DNA from: CAYSVN01 sp964434585
GTDB taxonomy: Bacteria > Patescibacteriota > Gracilibacteria > Peribacterales > Peribacteraceae
Direction: 5' to 3'
Length of the DNA: 37,016 nt
Assembly: GCA_964434585.1 (NCBI GenBank)
Contig: CAYSVN010000004.1
Span: 1-37,016 of the forward strand
Shown here: positions 29,913 to 37,016 of the stretch, in pieces
Position numbering within the stretch: position 1 is the stretch's first letter
How the letters are laid out: every line of letters begins with the position of its first letter
Notes under the pieces: model-generated
The model's database searches: none
The model's input: only the letters and a program-made list of their open reading frames with translations
Told to the model about the DNA's origin: nothing
Made by a program: the position numbers and the translations under genes

Positions 29913-30946
29913 GTCAGACGTTATTTATTATTCTTATTGCCACAGTTGGCATGCATTTATTAGCTATTTGGTTATTTCCAAAGTTAGGACTAATGGACTA
30001 TCCAGAGCGTTACGGGTTAACGCGTGAGCGATTACCTTACCCTACTGGCATACTAGCAGTACTACTGTTTGTGTTATGGTTTTTAATAAGTGTAGAGCTA
30101 AGTATGCAATCGGTAGGATTGGTATCAGCAGTGATTATTTTAGCAGTCATCAGCGCAAAAGACGACCATCAGCATATTTCGGCAAAAGTACGTTTGGTAG
30201 TACAGCTTATTTGTGCGTTTATTATATTCGCGACTGGAACAAGAATTTACACACTAACATCGCCGCTAGAAGGTATGTTTCCAGGTTTTGAGTTAATTTC
30301 ATTAGATGCTATTAATGTAACCCTTCCATGGCTTGGTGTGCTGCCTGTGGTAAGTGGTATATTTACAGTGCTTTGGTTAATGTTAACAACCAATGCACTT
30401 AATTGGTTTGATGGCATTAGGGGTCAGGTTTCATCCCTTGCGTTTATTGCATTTACAACCATAGGACTTCTAGCATTTTACCGTAATAACCAACCAGAGT
30501 TTGCAATGATTGCATTCGCAATGGCTGCAATTGCACTAGGTTGCTGTTTATTTGATGTTCCAAAACAAAGGGTATTGCTTGGTGATACCGGTGCAATGTT
30601 CTTTGGATTAATGATAGGAGTTTTAACCATTTACGCAGGTGGTAAAGTAGCTACAGGCTTTTTAGTACTAGGTGTACCGCTTATTGATTTGCTGCTAGTG
30701 ACCCATGGTCGCATTGTTAGCGGAAGGCATCCATTCCACGGCAGTCAACATGGTGAACATTTACATCACCGATTGCTAGATAAAGGCTGGTCACGCCCTC
30801 AAGTATTAACGTTAACCATTAGCCTAGGTTTAATATTTGGTATTACAGCTTTATTTTTAAGTACATTAGGAAAATTTATATTAGCTATTATTTTGTTTGG
30901 AGTGATGGTTAGCTTAAGAAAATGGAGTCAGCCGTTAGAGAAATAG
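29909..30946 (+). CDS. MraY/WecA-family glycosyl-1-phosphate transferase
   Basis: A 345-residue protein with about ten transmembrane helices. Conserved acids are present: A-K-D-D-H-Q-H (84-90) near the family D-D, N-A-L-N-W-F-D-G (162-169), G-D-T-G-A-M-F-F-G (225-233) and the H-G-E-H-L-H-H-R-L motif (281-289) of the WecA/TagO branch. Members move a sugar-1-phosphate from a UDP-sugar onto undecaprenyl phosphate, the first step of wall polymer or glycan synthesis. MraY normally lacks the H-x-H-H-R end, so this is more WecA-like. It overlaps the aminotransferase gene, so the two likely share a glycan pathway. Confidence 0.9.
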   Translation: MSQTLFIILIATVGMHLLAIWLFPKLGLMDYPERYGLTRERLPYPTGILAVLLFVLWFLISVELSMQSVGLVSAVIILAVISAKDDHQHISAKVRLVVQLICAFIIFATGTRIYTLTSPLEGMFPGFELISLDAINVTLPWLGVLPVVSGIFTVLWLMLTTNALNWFDGIRGQVSSLAFIAFTTIGLLAFYRNNQPEFAMIAFAMAAIALGCCLFDVPKQRVLLGDTGAMFFGLMIGVLTIYAGGKVATGFLVLGVPLIDLLLVTHGRIVSGRHPFHGSQHGEHLHHRLLDKGWSRPQVLTLTISLGLIFGITALFLSTLGKFILAIILFGVMVSLRKWSQPLEK

Positions 30947-30956
30947 TAAAAACCCA

Positions 30957-30985
30957 TTGCAATCATAGTCTCATTTAAATATGAT
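30957..30985 (+). promoter_or_regulatory. Promoter of tRNA-Phe
   Basis: TTGCAA (30957-30962), 17 nt, TATGAT (30980-30985); the tRNA starts 15 nt later. Confidence 0.7.
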
Positions 30986-30999
30986 AGCAGTCCTGATGT

Positions 31000-31074
31000 G
31001 GCCTGGTAGCTCAGGGGTAGAGCACCCGCCTGAAGAGCGGGGTGTCGTCAGTTCAAATCTGACCTGGGCCACCA
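31000..31074 (+). tRNA. tRNA-Phe (anticodon GAA)
   Basis: A 75-nt cloverleaf with encoded CCA. The anticodon stem CCCGC/GCGGG closes the loop CTGAAGA, giving GAA. T arm GTCAG/CTGAC. The acceptor GGCCTGG/CTGGGCC has two G-T wobbles. Confidence 0.95.
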
Positions 31075-31082
31075 TCATTTAT

Positions 31083-31358
31083 ATGAAAAGAGACGAAGTA
31101 CAAACCATCCTCCTAGATTTCTTTGGAAGCAAAGATGTTCTTGGTATTTACTCACTTAATTATAGCGAAGATGAGTTGCGGCATTATTTTTTAACACATG
31201 CTAATCTTGATATCATCCCTGATGATATTTCGAATCTAAATGACAATGATGTTTCAGCCTACCTGGAAACAGCTTATCAATTTATAGACGAAAAAGATAA
31301 TCTTCATACTCAAGAAAAAAGCCGTCAATTCAGACAGCTTATTTCAAATTATTTGTAA
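31083..31358 (+). CDS. Small acidic protein of unknown function
   Basis: A 91-residue soluble, helical, acidic protein (D-E-V-Q-T-I-L-L-D-F-F at the N-terminus). No family is recognised. The ATG lies 9 bases after the tRNA-Phe CCA and is the first in-frame start past the tRNA, so it may be co-transcribed with the tRNA. It ends 2 bases before the convergent clpC stop. Confidence 0.6.
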   Translation: MKRDEVQTILLDFFGSKDVLGIYSLNYSEDELRHYFLTHANLDIIPDDISNLNDNDVSAYLETAYQFIDEKDNLHTQEKSRQFRQLISNYL

Positions 31359-31360
31359 AA

Positions 31361-33958
31361 TTATTTTTCTACTTTATCTTTTTTCTTAGGTTTGGTAGTA
31401 GTTTTTTTAACAGCATGCTCAAGGCTTAATTTATCTTTATGGAGCTTAACGTTAACAGTGTCTCCTTCCTTAAAGATGCCTTTTAGCATTTCTTCAGCCA
31501 CTAAGTCCTCTAGTTCATTTTGAATAACGCGGCGAACGGGCCTCGCGCCATACTCTGGGTCAAAACCACGCTGTGCTAGATGGTCTAACACTGGAATACC
31601 TGCCTGCAAGGTGATATTTTTATCTTTAAGTCTACGGCCTAAATCATCAACATGCATTTTAACAATTTTACGAATGTCTTTTTGGTTTAATGCATTAAAG
31701 ATAACCGTATGATCAATACGGTTGATAAACTCTGGGCGGAAATTATCTTTAAGTTCAGCCATAACCTCAGCACATTTAGCATCATATTCTTTTTGCTCAT
31801 TTGTTTCTTTGTCACCAGTCTGGAAGCCAATAGTGGCCGCTTGTTTGGTTAGTTTATCAGCACCAATATTACTAGTCATTACAATAATAGTGTTGCTAAA
31901 GTCTACTTTTTTACCAGCGCCATCGGTTAGGTTACCATCTTCCATAATTTGCAGAAGCACATTAAAGAAGTCTGGATGAGCTTTTTCAATTTCATCAAAC
32001 AATACAACGCTGTAAGGCTTACGGCGCACTTGTTCTGTTAGTTGCCCACCATCTTCGTAACCAACGTAACCAGCAGTAGTACCTGTTAATCGTGATACAT
32101 TGTGGCGTTCCATAAATTCGCTCATATCAATTTTAATAAGCGCGTCTTCGCGGTTAAAAATTTCTTTAGCAATAGTGCGCACCAGTTCTGTTTTACCAAC
32201 CCCAGTCGGTCCTAAAAATAAAAACGAACCAATTGGACGATCTTCATGTGAAATACCAACACGACTACGCCTAATAGCCTTCGCTACTTTTTCAATCGCT
32301 TCGTTTTGGCCGACAACACTTTTACGTAGCACAGTTTCTAATCCTTGTAAGCGTTTTGTTTCCGTTTTAAGAAGTCTAGTAACCGGAATACCAGTCATGC
32401 GCGCAATTACGGTTGTAATGTCATCTTCAGTTAAGGTAATTGGGCTTCGTTTATCGCCATCTCCATGGGTGTGAAGCTTCTTTTTCTTATCTTCTAAATC
32501 TTGCTGCTGCTGCTTAAGGGTTAGTGCTTTTTGGTATTTTTGATTACGAATAGCCGCTTGTTGCTCTACTACTAGTCGTTCTAGTTGTTCGTCTAGTTTT
32601 TTAAGAGCAGGGTCTGGTGCCATACCGGCTAAGCTTTTACCAGCTGCTGCTTCATCTATTAAATCGATAGCTTTGTCTGGCAAGTATCTATCGTTAATAT
32701 AGCGCTTAGAAAGTTTAACAGAAGCCGCTACAGCTTCCGCAGAAATCGAGATATTATGGTACTCCTCAAAGCTTTCTTTAAGTCCTTCAAGAATCTGGAT
32801 AGCATCTTCAGTACTTGGCTCTTCTACCATAATGGTTTGGAAGCGACGTTCAAGCGCACGGTCTTTTTCAATAGTTTTGTATTCGTTAAGGGTAGTAGCA
32901 CCAATTAATTGTAAGGCACCGCGTCCTAAGGCTGGCTTAAGGATATTTGCACCATCAAGTGAGCCTTCTGCAGAACCAGAACCAATAATAGTGTGAATCT
33001 CATCAATAAATAAAATGATGTTATTCTCCATTTCTACCGCCTCTTTAATAATATCATCAAACCGTTGCTCAAACTCACCACGGTACTTTGTACCAGCAAT
33101 AAGTGAGCCCATGTTTAAGACACGAATTTCTTTACCACGTAGTCCAGGAGGAACACTTCCCTCCTCTATTCGCTGAGCTAATCCTTCAATAATTGCTGTT
33201 TTACCAACACCTGGCTCACCAATTAATACAGGGTTATTTTTTGTTTTACGGTTTAAAATATGCACAATGCGTTCAATCTCTTCATCACGGCCAATAATTG
33301 GGTCTAGCTTATTCTCTTTAACTTTTTTATTAAGGTTGTCGGTAAAGTAATCAAGTGCTGGAGTTTTACTTTTTTGTTCTCCATTTGCAGTGCTTCTACG
33401 GCGCTTAAGGCCTTCTGGCTCTGCGCTCATACCACCAATAATTGCTCCCTGTAAGCCTTGAAATAAACTATCTAAAGAATCCTCTAGATTATGAGCATCT
33501 TCTTTAAAGTCGTTAATTTGGCCAAACATTTCCTCAATATGCGCTTTTAAGTCAGCTGGTTCTACTTGCATTTGCTCTAAAATTTCTGTCGCCATATTTT
33601 TACCACTACTAACCAGCGCGTATACCAAGTGTTCGGTTCCAACATTAGGGTGTTTAAATTTACTAGCAATAACCACGCTTTGTTCAATAACGGTATGTAG
33701 GTCACTAGTTAAGCCATGCTGAATGTCTCCGCCCTCAATATCTTTACGTTCTCCAAGAGACTTCATTAAAATACGGACATTTTCTTGCGTGACACCAGCA
33801 CCGGTAAAAATAGAAAACCCAAGTGACTTAGGAATACTAAGCAGTGCAAGTAGTAAATGCTGCGTGCCAATAGCACTAGCGTTAATGTTTTTCGACTCCT
33901 GCTCTGCAATTTGTAGAGACAGGCGAGCATTTGGTGTAAATCGATCGAATGAAGGCAT
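31361..33958 (-). CDS. clpC: ATP-dependent Clp protease ATP-binding subunit ClpC
   Basis: An 865-residue AAA+ unfoldase with two ATPase domains. The double Clp N repeat is in residues 4-145. Domain D1 has Walker A G-E-P-G-V-G-K-T (247-254) and Walker B F-I-D-E (317-320). A middle region near 450-500 is coiled (A-A-I-R-N-Q-K-Y-Q-K-A-L) as in ClpC. Domain D2 has Walker A G-P-T-G-V-G-K-T (583-590). It feeds substrates to ClpP, which is not in the window. The tail is lysine-rich (K-P-K-K-K-D-K). A CIRCE element upstream suggests HrcA control. Confidence 0.95.
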   Translation of the reverse strand: MPSFDRFTPNARLSLQIAEQESKNINASAIGTQHLLLALLSIPKSLGFSIFTGAGVTQENVRILMKSLGERKDIEGGDIQHGLTSDLHTVIEQSVVIASKFKHPNVGTEHLVYALVSSGKNMATEILEQMQVEPADLKAHIEEMFGQINDFKEDAHNLEDSLDSLFQGLQGAIIGGMSAEPEGLKRRRSTANGEQKSKTPALDYFTDNLNKKVKENKLDPIIGRDEEIERIVHILNRKTKNNPVLIGEPGVGKTAIIEGLAQRIEEGSVPPGLRGKEIRVLNMGSLIAGTKYRGEFEQRFDDIIKEAVEMENNIILFIDEIHTIIGSGSAEGSLDGANILKPALGRGALQLIGATTLNEYKTIEKDRALERRFQTIMVEEPSTEDAIQILEGLKESFEEYHNISISAEAVAASVKLSKRYINDRYLPDKAIDLIDEAAAGKSLAGMAPDPALKKLDEQLERLVVEQQAAIRNQKYQKALTLKQQQQDLEDKKKKLHTHGDGDKRSPITLTEDDITTVIARMTGIPVTRLLKTETKRLQGLETVLRKSVVGQNEAIEKVAKAIRRSRVGISHEDRPIGSFLFLGPTGVGKTELVRTIAKEIFNREDALIKIDMSEFMERHNVSRLTGTTAGYVGYEDGGQLTEQVRRKPYSVVLFDEIEKAHPDFFNVLLQIMEDGNLTDGAGKKVDFSNTIIVMTSNIGADKLTKQAATIGFQTGDKETNEQKEYDAKCAEVMAELKDNFRPEFINRIDHTVIFNALNQKDIRKIVKMHVDDLGRRLKDKNITLQAGIPVLDHLAQRGFDPEYGARPVRRVIQNELEDLVAEEMLKGIFKEGDTVNVKLHKDKLSLEHAVKKTTTKPKKKDKVEK

Positions 33959-33988
33959 AAAAATTTAAGAGGTATTCAATATCAATTT

Positions 33989-33994
33989 ATTATA
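33989..33994 (-). promoter_or_regulatory. Extended -10 of clpC (TGTTATAAT)
   Basis: On the minus strand TG-T-TATAAT, about 30 nt upstream of the start codon, so unlike many genes here clpC has a short untranslated leader. No Shine-Dalgarno sequence is obvious. Confidence 0.6.
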
Positions 33995-34067
33995 ACATAG
34001 ATCGCTTAAGGGCGTATGTAGCCATAAAACGATGTGCTAAGTAAGTAAAGTGATCATTAGCATTATT

Positions 34068-34094
34068 TTAGCACTCTTGCCATTAGAGTGCTAA
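34068..34094. promoter_or_regulatory. CIRCE element (HrcA operator)
   Basis: TTAGCACTC, 9 nt (TTGCCATTA), GAGTGCTAA: a perfect match to the CIRCE inverted repeat bound by the heat-shock repressor HrcA. It lies 110 bases upstream of the clpC start, on the promoter side of the gene. A stray half-like GTGCTAA is at 34034-34040. hrcA itself is not in the window. Confidence 0.9.
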
Positions 34095-34114
34095 TCTTTT
34101 TATGTATTTTATAT

Positions 34115-34816
34115 TTATAAGCTCTCACTATTTCTAAGAGTTTGTATTTCATTAGGTAAGTCATCAAGCGAAACAAGCTTTTCACCTCTTAGATAATTGA
34201 ATTCTGATTCATTACTACGTAGTAAGGTAATACTGTAGCCAATTTGATTTAAGGCTTGAATAATACTTCGTTCTTCATCCGAAAAACGATATCCCCTTCC
34301 TTGCTTTACCCCTTTTCTTTTATGTTTTGTTGCAAGATACTCTGGAAGTGGAACAAGCGTCGAAACGGTCGTTTGAAATTGGCAATCACTATCTAAGCCA
34401 GAGATTCTTGCTTTTGCTGAGCTATGTAATAACGGTATGTTCGATTGTTCGATTGGTACCTGTAAGCCATTTGGGCGAATAATATCAGTTATATCACCAT
34501 TAAATTCATCTTCAGATAAAATAGATAAAGCTTCAACTGCAGCTTCTGCACACTGGTGAAACTTAGTAGGTGAAAATGAACGCTCTTTAAGTTGTTGTTC
34601 AACAAAATGGCTAAATATTTTAGACTTGGTTAATGTTAATGTTACTAATTTTTCTCGATAGTCTGTTGATTTTTTAGATATAACTTTATCAATTCTAGCC
34701 TGGCTAACACCTTGAAGTTCTAAATAAGTTCTTAATTTTTTAGCAAAAAAATCAACAACGTTATCAATTGGGCTTGTGAAGTCACTTGGCAGTATTTCAG
34801 AACTAGGGGTAATCAT
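34115..34816 (-). CDS. Protein of unknown function, soluble
   Basis: A 233-residue soluble protein, helical at the N-terminus (residues 20-100), then K-H-K-R-K-G-V-K-Q-G-R-G-Y-R-F-S-D-E-E-R near 165-184 followed by a helical segment (I-I-Q-A-L-N-Q-I-G-Y-S-I-T) that could be a small DNA-binding or partner-binding unit. No family is recognised. It lies upstream of the CIRCE element on the same strand as clpC, so readthrough could enter the clpC region, but its control is unknown. Confidence 0.6.
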   Translation of the reverse strand: MITPSSEILPSDFTSPIDNVVDFFAKKLRTYLELQGVSQARIDKVISKKSTDYREKLVTLTLTKSKIFSHFVEQQLKERSFSPTKFHQCAEAAVEALSILSEDEFNGDITDIIRPNGLQVPIEQSNIPLLHSSAKARISGLDSDCQFQTTVSTLVPLPEYLATKHKRKGVKQGRGYRFSDEERSIIQALNQIGYSITLLRSNESEFNYLRGEKLVSLDDLPNEIQTLRNSESL

Positions 34817-34893
34817 AAGTTTTTAGCAAGATCTCATCTTATGTATCATTAAAACAATAGTCAAATTACTTCCCCCTCTTTTTTTAAATCAAT

Positions 34894-35166
34894 CTACTTC
34901 TTTTTCCGTCTTTTTTTAAAATTGCTTACTTTTTCATCCGTTGCGTCAATAATATTAAAAGCCTTAAGGACATTGTTCCAAACACTATCCACAAACGTCA
35001 TGGGTGCCATTACTTTATTTTCTACAGTCTCACAAACATGGTCTGTGCGCTTAACAATTTTACGCACATCTACCAAAATAGTAAGCACGTAAATAAGTAC
35101 TGCAATAAGGAGGATTGCAACGACAATCCAAAGCATTGTTAGTAGGGCAGAAATATCAATGGTCAT
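34894..35166 (-). CDS. Small single-helix membrane protein with basic tail
   Basis: A 90-residue protein with one transmembrane helix at about 8-32 and a cytoplasmic part D-V-R-K-I-V-K-R-T-D-H-V-C-E-T-V-E ending K-K-R-R-K-K-K. The helix plus short amphipathic stretch resembles the DUF948-like membrane proteins, but the match is weak. Divergent from yidD with about 43 bases between. Confidence 0.65.
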   Translation of the reverse strand: MTIDISALLTMLWIVVAILLIAVLIYVLTILVDVRKIVKRTDHVCETVENKVMAPMTFVDSVWNNVLKAFNIIDATDEKVSNFKKRRKKK

Positions 35167-35209
35167 AAACGTTTAAGAGTACAGGTAATAACTGTTATTA
35201 TTATAGCAG

Positions 35210-35476
35210 ATGAACCAGATTCTAACCACCATTTGGCACCTACCACGCAATGTTGCCATTGTTATAATGACAGGTTACCAATACACACTTTCACCAGACC
35301 ATGGTCTATTAAAAGTGTTTTACCCTCATGGCTGTTGCGCCTACGCTGTTACCTGCAGTCAGTATTCTAAATTATCGTTTAAAAAAAATGGCTTTATAGT
35401 TGGGTTATTAAAAACCATAAAGCGAGTCGCTAGTTGTCACCCATTTAAGAACAAGCCTCGTCAATCTGCATCTTAA
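35210..35476 (+). CDS. yidD: Membrane protein insertion efficiency factor YidD-like
   Basis: An 88-residue protein matching the YidD family in length and order: G-Y-Q-Y-T-L-S-P-D-H-G near residue 22, the cysteine-bearing C-x-Y-A-V-T-C-S-Q-Y near 44-53, and I-K-R-V-A-S-C-H-P-F near 70-79. YidD assists YidC-dependent membrane insertion. The normal neighbours rpmH, rnpA and yidC are absent. Its 3' end overlaps the convergent gene at 35445-35777 by 32 bases. Confidence 0.92.
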   Translation: MNQILTTIWHLPRNVAIVIMTGYQYTLSPDHGLLKVFYPHGCCAYAVTCSQYSKLSFKKNGFIVGLLKTIKRVASCHPFKNKPRQSAS

Positions 35477-35777
35477 CTTCGCCCAGCTTAGCATCGTATT
35501 TACGAGAACTAAGCGCGTTAAGTCCAGATAGCATTTGGCTAAAACCGTCTTTAGCGGCATCAAGTCGACGGTTTAATGTGCGGCAGTAAACAGCATCATC
35601 GCTTTCATTGCCTTCTTTTAGCAGTAGGCTAATGGCTGTTAAATTTTCCTCCATTTGCGCCTGCCCTGGTAAATCATTTTTATCAGAACCATTGCTCATG
35701 CTTACGTATGTTCCAATACCAAGAATAAGTAAAACAATAATAATTAATAACGGTTTTATAAATGCGGGACGGTTCAT
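35445..35777 (-). CDS. Membrane-anchored small protein of unknown function
   Basis: A 110-residue protein with one N-terminal hydrophobic helix (about 8-26) and an external helical domain with two cysteines (V-Y-C-R-T near 64 and the C-terminal E-A-C-S). No family is recognised. It follows the metallo-beta-lactamase-fold gene by 11 bases and is probably in its operon. Confidence 0.65.
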   Translation of the reverse strand: MNRPAFIKPLLIIIVLLILGIGTYVSMSNGSDKNDLPGQAQMEENLTAISLLLKEGNESDDAVYCRTLNRRLDAAKDGFSQMLSGLNALSSRKYDAKLGEVKMQIDEACS

Positions 35778-35788
35778 AATATTTTAGG

Positions 35789-36430
35789 TTAAATAGTAAA
35801 AGTTTCTCCTTCTTTAATGTCAAGATACTTGATTCCTGCCGCTTCTACAAATTTAGCTGCAAGCATTCTAAACGGAGCTCCATGCGCAGCGTGTAGTAGT
35901 CCATCATGCACCGAAAAACACTGCGTAGGATTAATAGTTTTAGCGTAGTCAATAACTTCACTCGTTTTACACCAAGGGGCAACAATTGGTAAGGCAAGTG
36001 TATGCACACCAACATTAGGGATATAAAATGCATCTCCAGGGTAAAGCAAGGTGTCATTAATAAGTAATGCTGTATTTAACACAGGAGTTATGTCTTCATA
36101 AATTTCTGCGTGGTCACAGTTCCAAGTTTGTACTTTCACCCCTTTAATATCTAGCTCTCCTCCTTCGGTCATAATAGAGTGTGCAATATTTTTCTCATCA
36201 AGTAGTGCAGCGGTTGATGTGTTAGTATAAACAGTAGCGTTAGGGTTATGTTTAGCGATCTCTTGTAACGAAGGAATATGTAAATGATCTGCGTGCTCAT
36301 GGGTAATGAGCACTGCGTCGATATTTTCTAATGTATTTTGCCCGTCTGAAAAACAGCCAGGATCGGTAAGAAGTCGAGTGCCATCAACCTCTATTAATAA
36401 ACAGCAATGTCCAATTTTTGTAATATTCAT
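35789..36430 (-). CDS. Metallo-beta-lactamase-fold hydrolase (UlaG/L-ascorbate lactonase-like subgroup)
   Basis: A 213-residue MBL-fold protein. Metal ligands are T-H-E-H-A-D-H (43-49), the His in N-C-D-H-A-E near residue 100, and D-A in Y-P-G-D-A-F near 130, with S-V-H-D-G-L-L-H near 175. The opening I-G-H-C-C-L-L-I-E and the short size fit the UlaG/YtnP-like single-domain group. The substrate is unknown; several members hydrolyse lactones or phosphodiesters. Confidence 0.87.
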   Translation of the reverse strand: MNITKIGHCCLLIEVDGTRLLTDPGCFSDGQNTLENIDAVLITHEHADHLHIPSLQEIAKHNPNATVYTNTSTAALLDEKNIAHSIMTEGGELDIKGVKVQTWNCDHAEIYEDITPVLNTALLINDTLLYPGDAFYIPNVGVHTLALPIVAPWCKTSEVIDYAKTINPTQCFSVHDGLLHAAHGAPFRMLAAKFVEAAGIKYLDIKEGETFTI

Positions 36431-36685
36431 AATAATGACAGTGTAGCATTAGAAGTCGATTCTTAAAATAGTGCTGAAGACGACCCTCCTCCGCTCATTT
36501 AACTTTTAATATTCTCATTTTTTTCCATTGCTTTAACATCAATAGCTTCGGCGTGGTCTTTGGTGGCATTGTAAATGTACGCAAGGTACGCCGAAGCCTC
36601 CTCAGGTTAGTAAGAATTTATAAAAACTTAAGATTAAAAAAATCTTAGGCGAAGGCGGCCGATTTTTACATCTATGGCAACTATC
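36431..36685. other. Intergenic region with a decayed reading frame and inverted repeats
   Basis: No complete gene is visible in these 255 bases. On the minus strand an open frame of 34 codons after a TAA, near 36615 down to 36500, reads E-E-A-S-A-Y-L-A-Y-I-Y-N-A-T-K-D-H-A-E-A and ends at TAA without a start codon, perhaps a gene remnant. GCTTCGGCGT (36545-36554) and ACGCCGAAGC (36588-36597) form perfect 10-bp inverted arms. TAAGATT/AATCTTA (36629-36647) is a weak AT-rich hairpin followed on the minus strand by T5, a possible terminator of the GIY-YIG gene. Confidence 0.45.
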
Positions 36686-36937
36686 TTAGTAATGCTTTAA
36701 TGCAAATGCTCTACCGGAACCAGATTTCAAATAGATTTCAAAATCTTCTGCCTTTTTTCTACAAGAAAATGCTGTGAATCCAACTAGTTCCCACTTATTC
36801 CATTCCTGTAAATACTTACTGGTATATTTACTTAAGCCTTCGTTATGCTCAGTAAATCGACGGTTAATGTCATTAGTAACGCCAATATACCAATGCTGTT
36901 TATCTTGGGTTTGTAATGAGTAAACATAATGCCACAT
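36686..36937 (-). CDS. GIY-YIG nuclease superfamily protein
   Basis: An 83-residue single-domain protein with H-Y-V-Y-S-L near residue 4, W-Y-I-G-V-T near 16, the R-R-F-T-E-H-N arginine/histidine segment and E-I-Y-L-K-S-G-S-G carrying the catalytic Glu. It is a diverged paralogue of the protein at 24024-24299, not a recent copy. The upstream palindrome at 36938-36961 abuts its start codon. Confidence 0.9.
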   Translation of the reverse strand: MWHYVYSLQTQDKQHWYIGVTNDINRRFTEHNEGLSKYTSKYLQEWNKWELVGFTAFSCRKKAEDFEIYLKSGSGRAFALKHY

Positions 36938-36961
36938 ATAGGTGTATAATAGTACACCTAT
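36938..36961. promoter_or_regulatory. 24-bp dyad at a divergent promoter
   Basis: ATAGGTGTA, TAATAG, TACACCTAT: perfect 9-bp inverted arms around 6 nt. On the plus strand it contains TATAAT (36945-36950) serving the gene at 36982. On the minus strand it covers the start region of the GIY-YIG gene. Its position suggests an operator shared by both genes. Confidence 0.55.
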
Positions 36962-36981
36962 TGTTAAACAACAAGGATAAA

Positions 36982-37016
36982 ATGTATCTGTTCCATTTGC
37001 TATCTCGTCACCATTT
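36982..37016 (+). CDS. Start of an unidentified gene at the right edge
   Basis: An ATG preceded by AAGGA 4 bases upstream, one of the few plausible Shine-Dalgarno sequences in this window, opens a frame M-Y-L-F-H-L-L-S-R-H-H that runs out of the window. TATAAT lies at 36945-36950. Too little is visible for identification. Confidence 0.4.
   Translation, partial: MYLFHLLSRHH

Noticed and set aside
30981..31082. N-terminal extension of the small acidic protein through tRNA-Phe
   Set aside because: The extension would translate the tRNA gene; the first ATG after the tRNA (31083) is a better start.
34115..34816. HrcA as the product of the gene next to the CIRCE element
   Set aside because: The sequence shows no HrcA winged-helix N-terminus or family motifs.

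Overview
This window is AT-rich, densely packed bacterial chromosome with short or overlapping gene junctions, operons on both strands and no rRNA, phage or insertion-sequence transposase. The gene style (short core enzymes, many small membrane-anchored proteins without clear relatives, an S-layer-homology/DsbA fusion, two small GIY-YIG proteins, a Mur ligase with a membrane N-terminus) suggests a Candidate Phyla Radiation (Patescibacteria-like) genome, probably assembled from a metagenome because two short runs of N are present. That placement is inference. The standard bacterial code applies: TGA ends two genes, both at ATGA overlaps, and nearly all other genes end in TAA or TAG. All four tRNA genes encode their 3' CCA.

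Layout. 1-2091: the 5' end of a DHFR/RibD-like gene, then an operon of a small anchored protein, an HTTM membrane protein and an O-methyltransferase. 2088-9167: an unknown anchored protein, ruvC, a pterin carbinolamine dehydratase, recG, a DUF1801-like gene broken by an in-frame TGA, a CPBP protease and an ABC exporter. 9323-12288: the most interesting block, a BlaI-type repressor, an M56 (BlaR1-like) protease with an external CxxC, a tandem thioredoxin and a CcdA-type thiol transporter, with matching 19-bp dyads at both promoters. 12318-20705: a fatty acid hydroxylase-family enzyme, a PH-domain protein, tRNA-Leu, an SLH-DsbA fusion, a PsiE-like protein, MscS, a P-type Ca2+-ATPase interrupted by an assembly gap, and an SDR enzyme. 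20794-24598: tRNA-Pro, a His-rich exported protein, priA, a GIY-YIG protein and tRNA-Met, with most of the window's repeats. 24644-30946: TPR and small two-helix membrane proteins, then an envelope set (alpha/beta hydrolase, MurF-like ligase, DegT/DnrJ aminotransferase, WecA/MraY-type glycosyl-phosphate transferase). 31000-37016: tRNA-Phe, clpC with a CIRCE element, yidD, a metallo-beta-lactamase-fold protein, a second GIY-YIG protein and the first codons of a gene leaving the window.

Three themes cross the window. First, at least nine genes have a -10-like hexamer ending exactly 6 nt before the start codon and usually no Shine-Dalgarno sequence, which predicts widespread leaderless mRNAs. 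Second, extracytoplasmic thiol chemistry recurs (CcdA, double thioredoxin, SLH-DsbA, CxxC-bearing M56 sensor). Third, intergenic regions carry a small family of inverted and palindromic repeats, one copy of which supplies the C-terminal codons of recG. No intergenic stretch exceeds about 260 bases.
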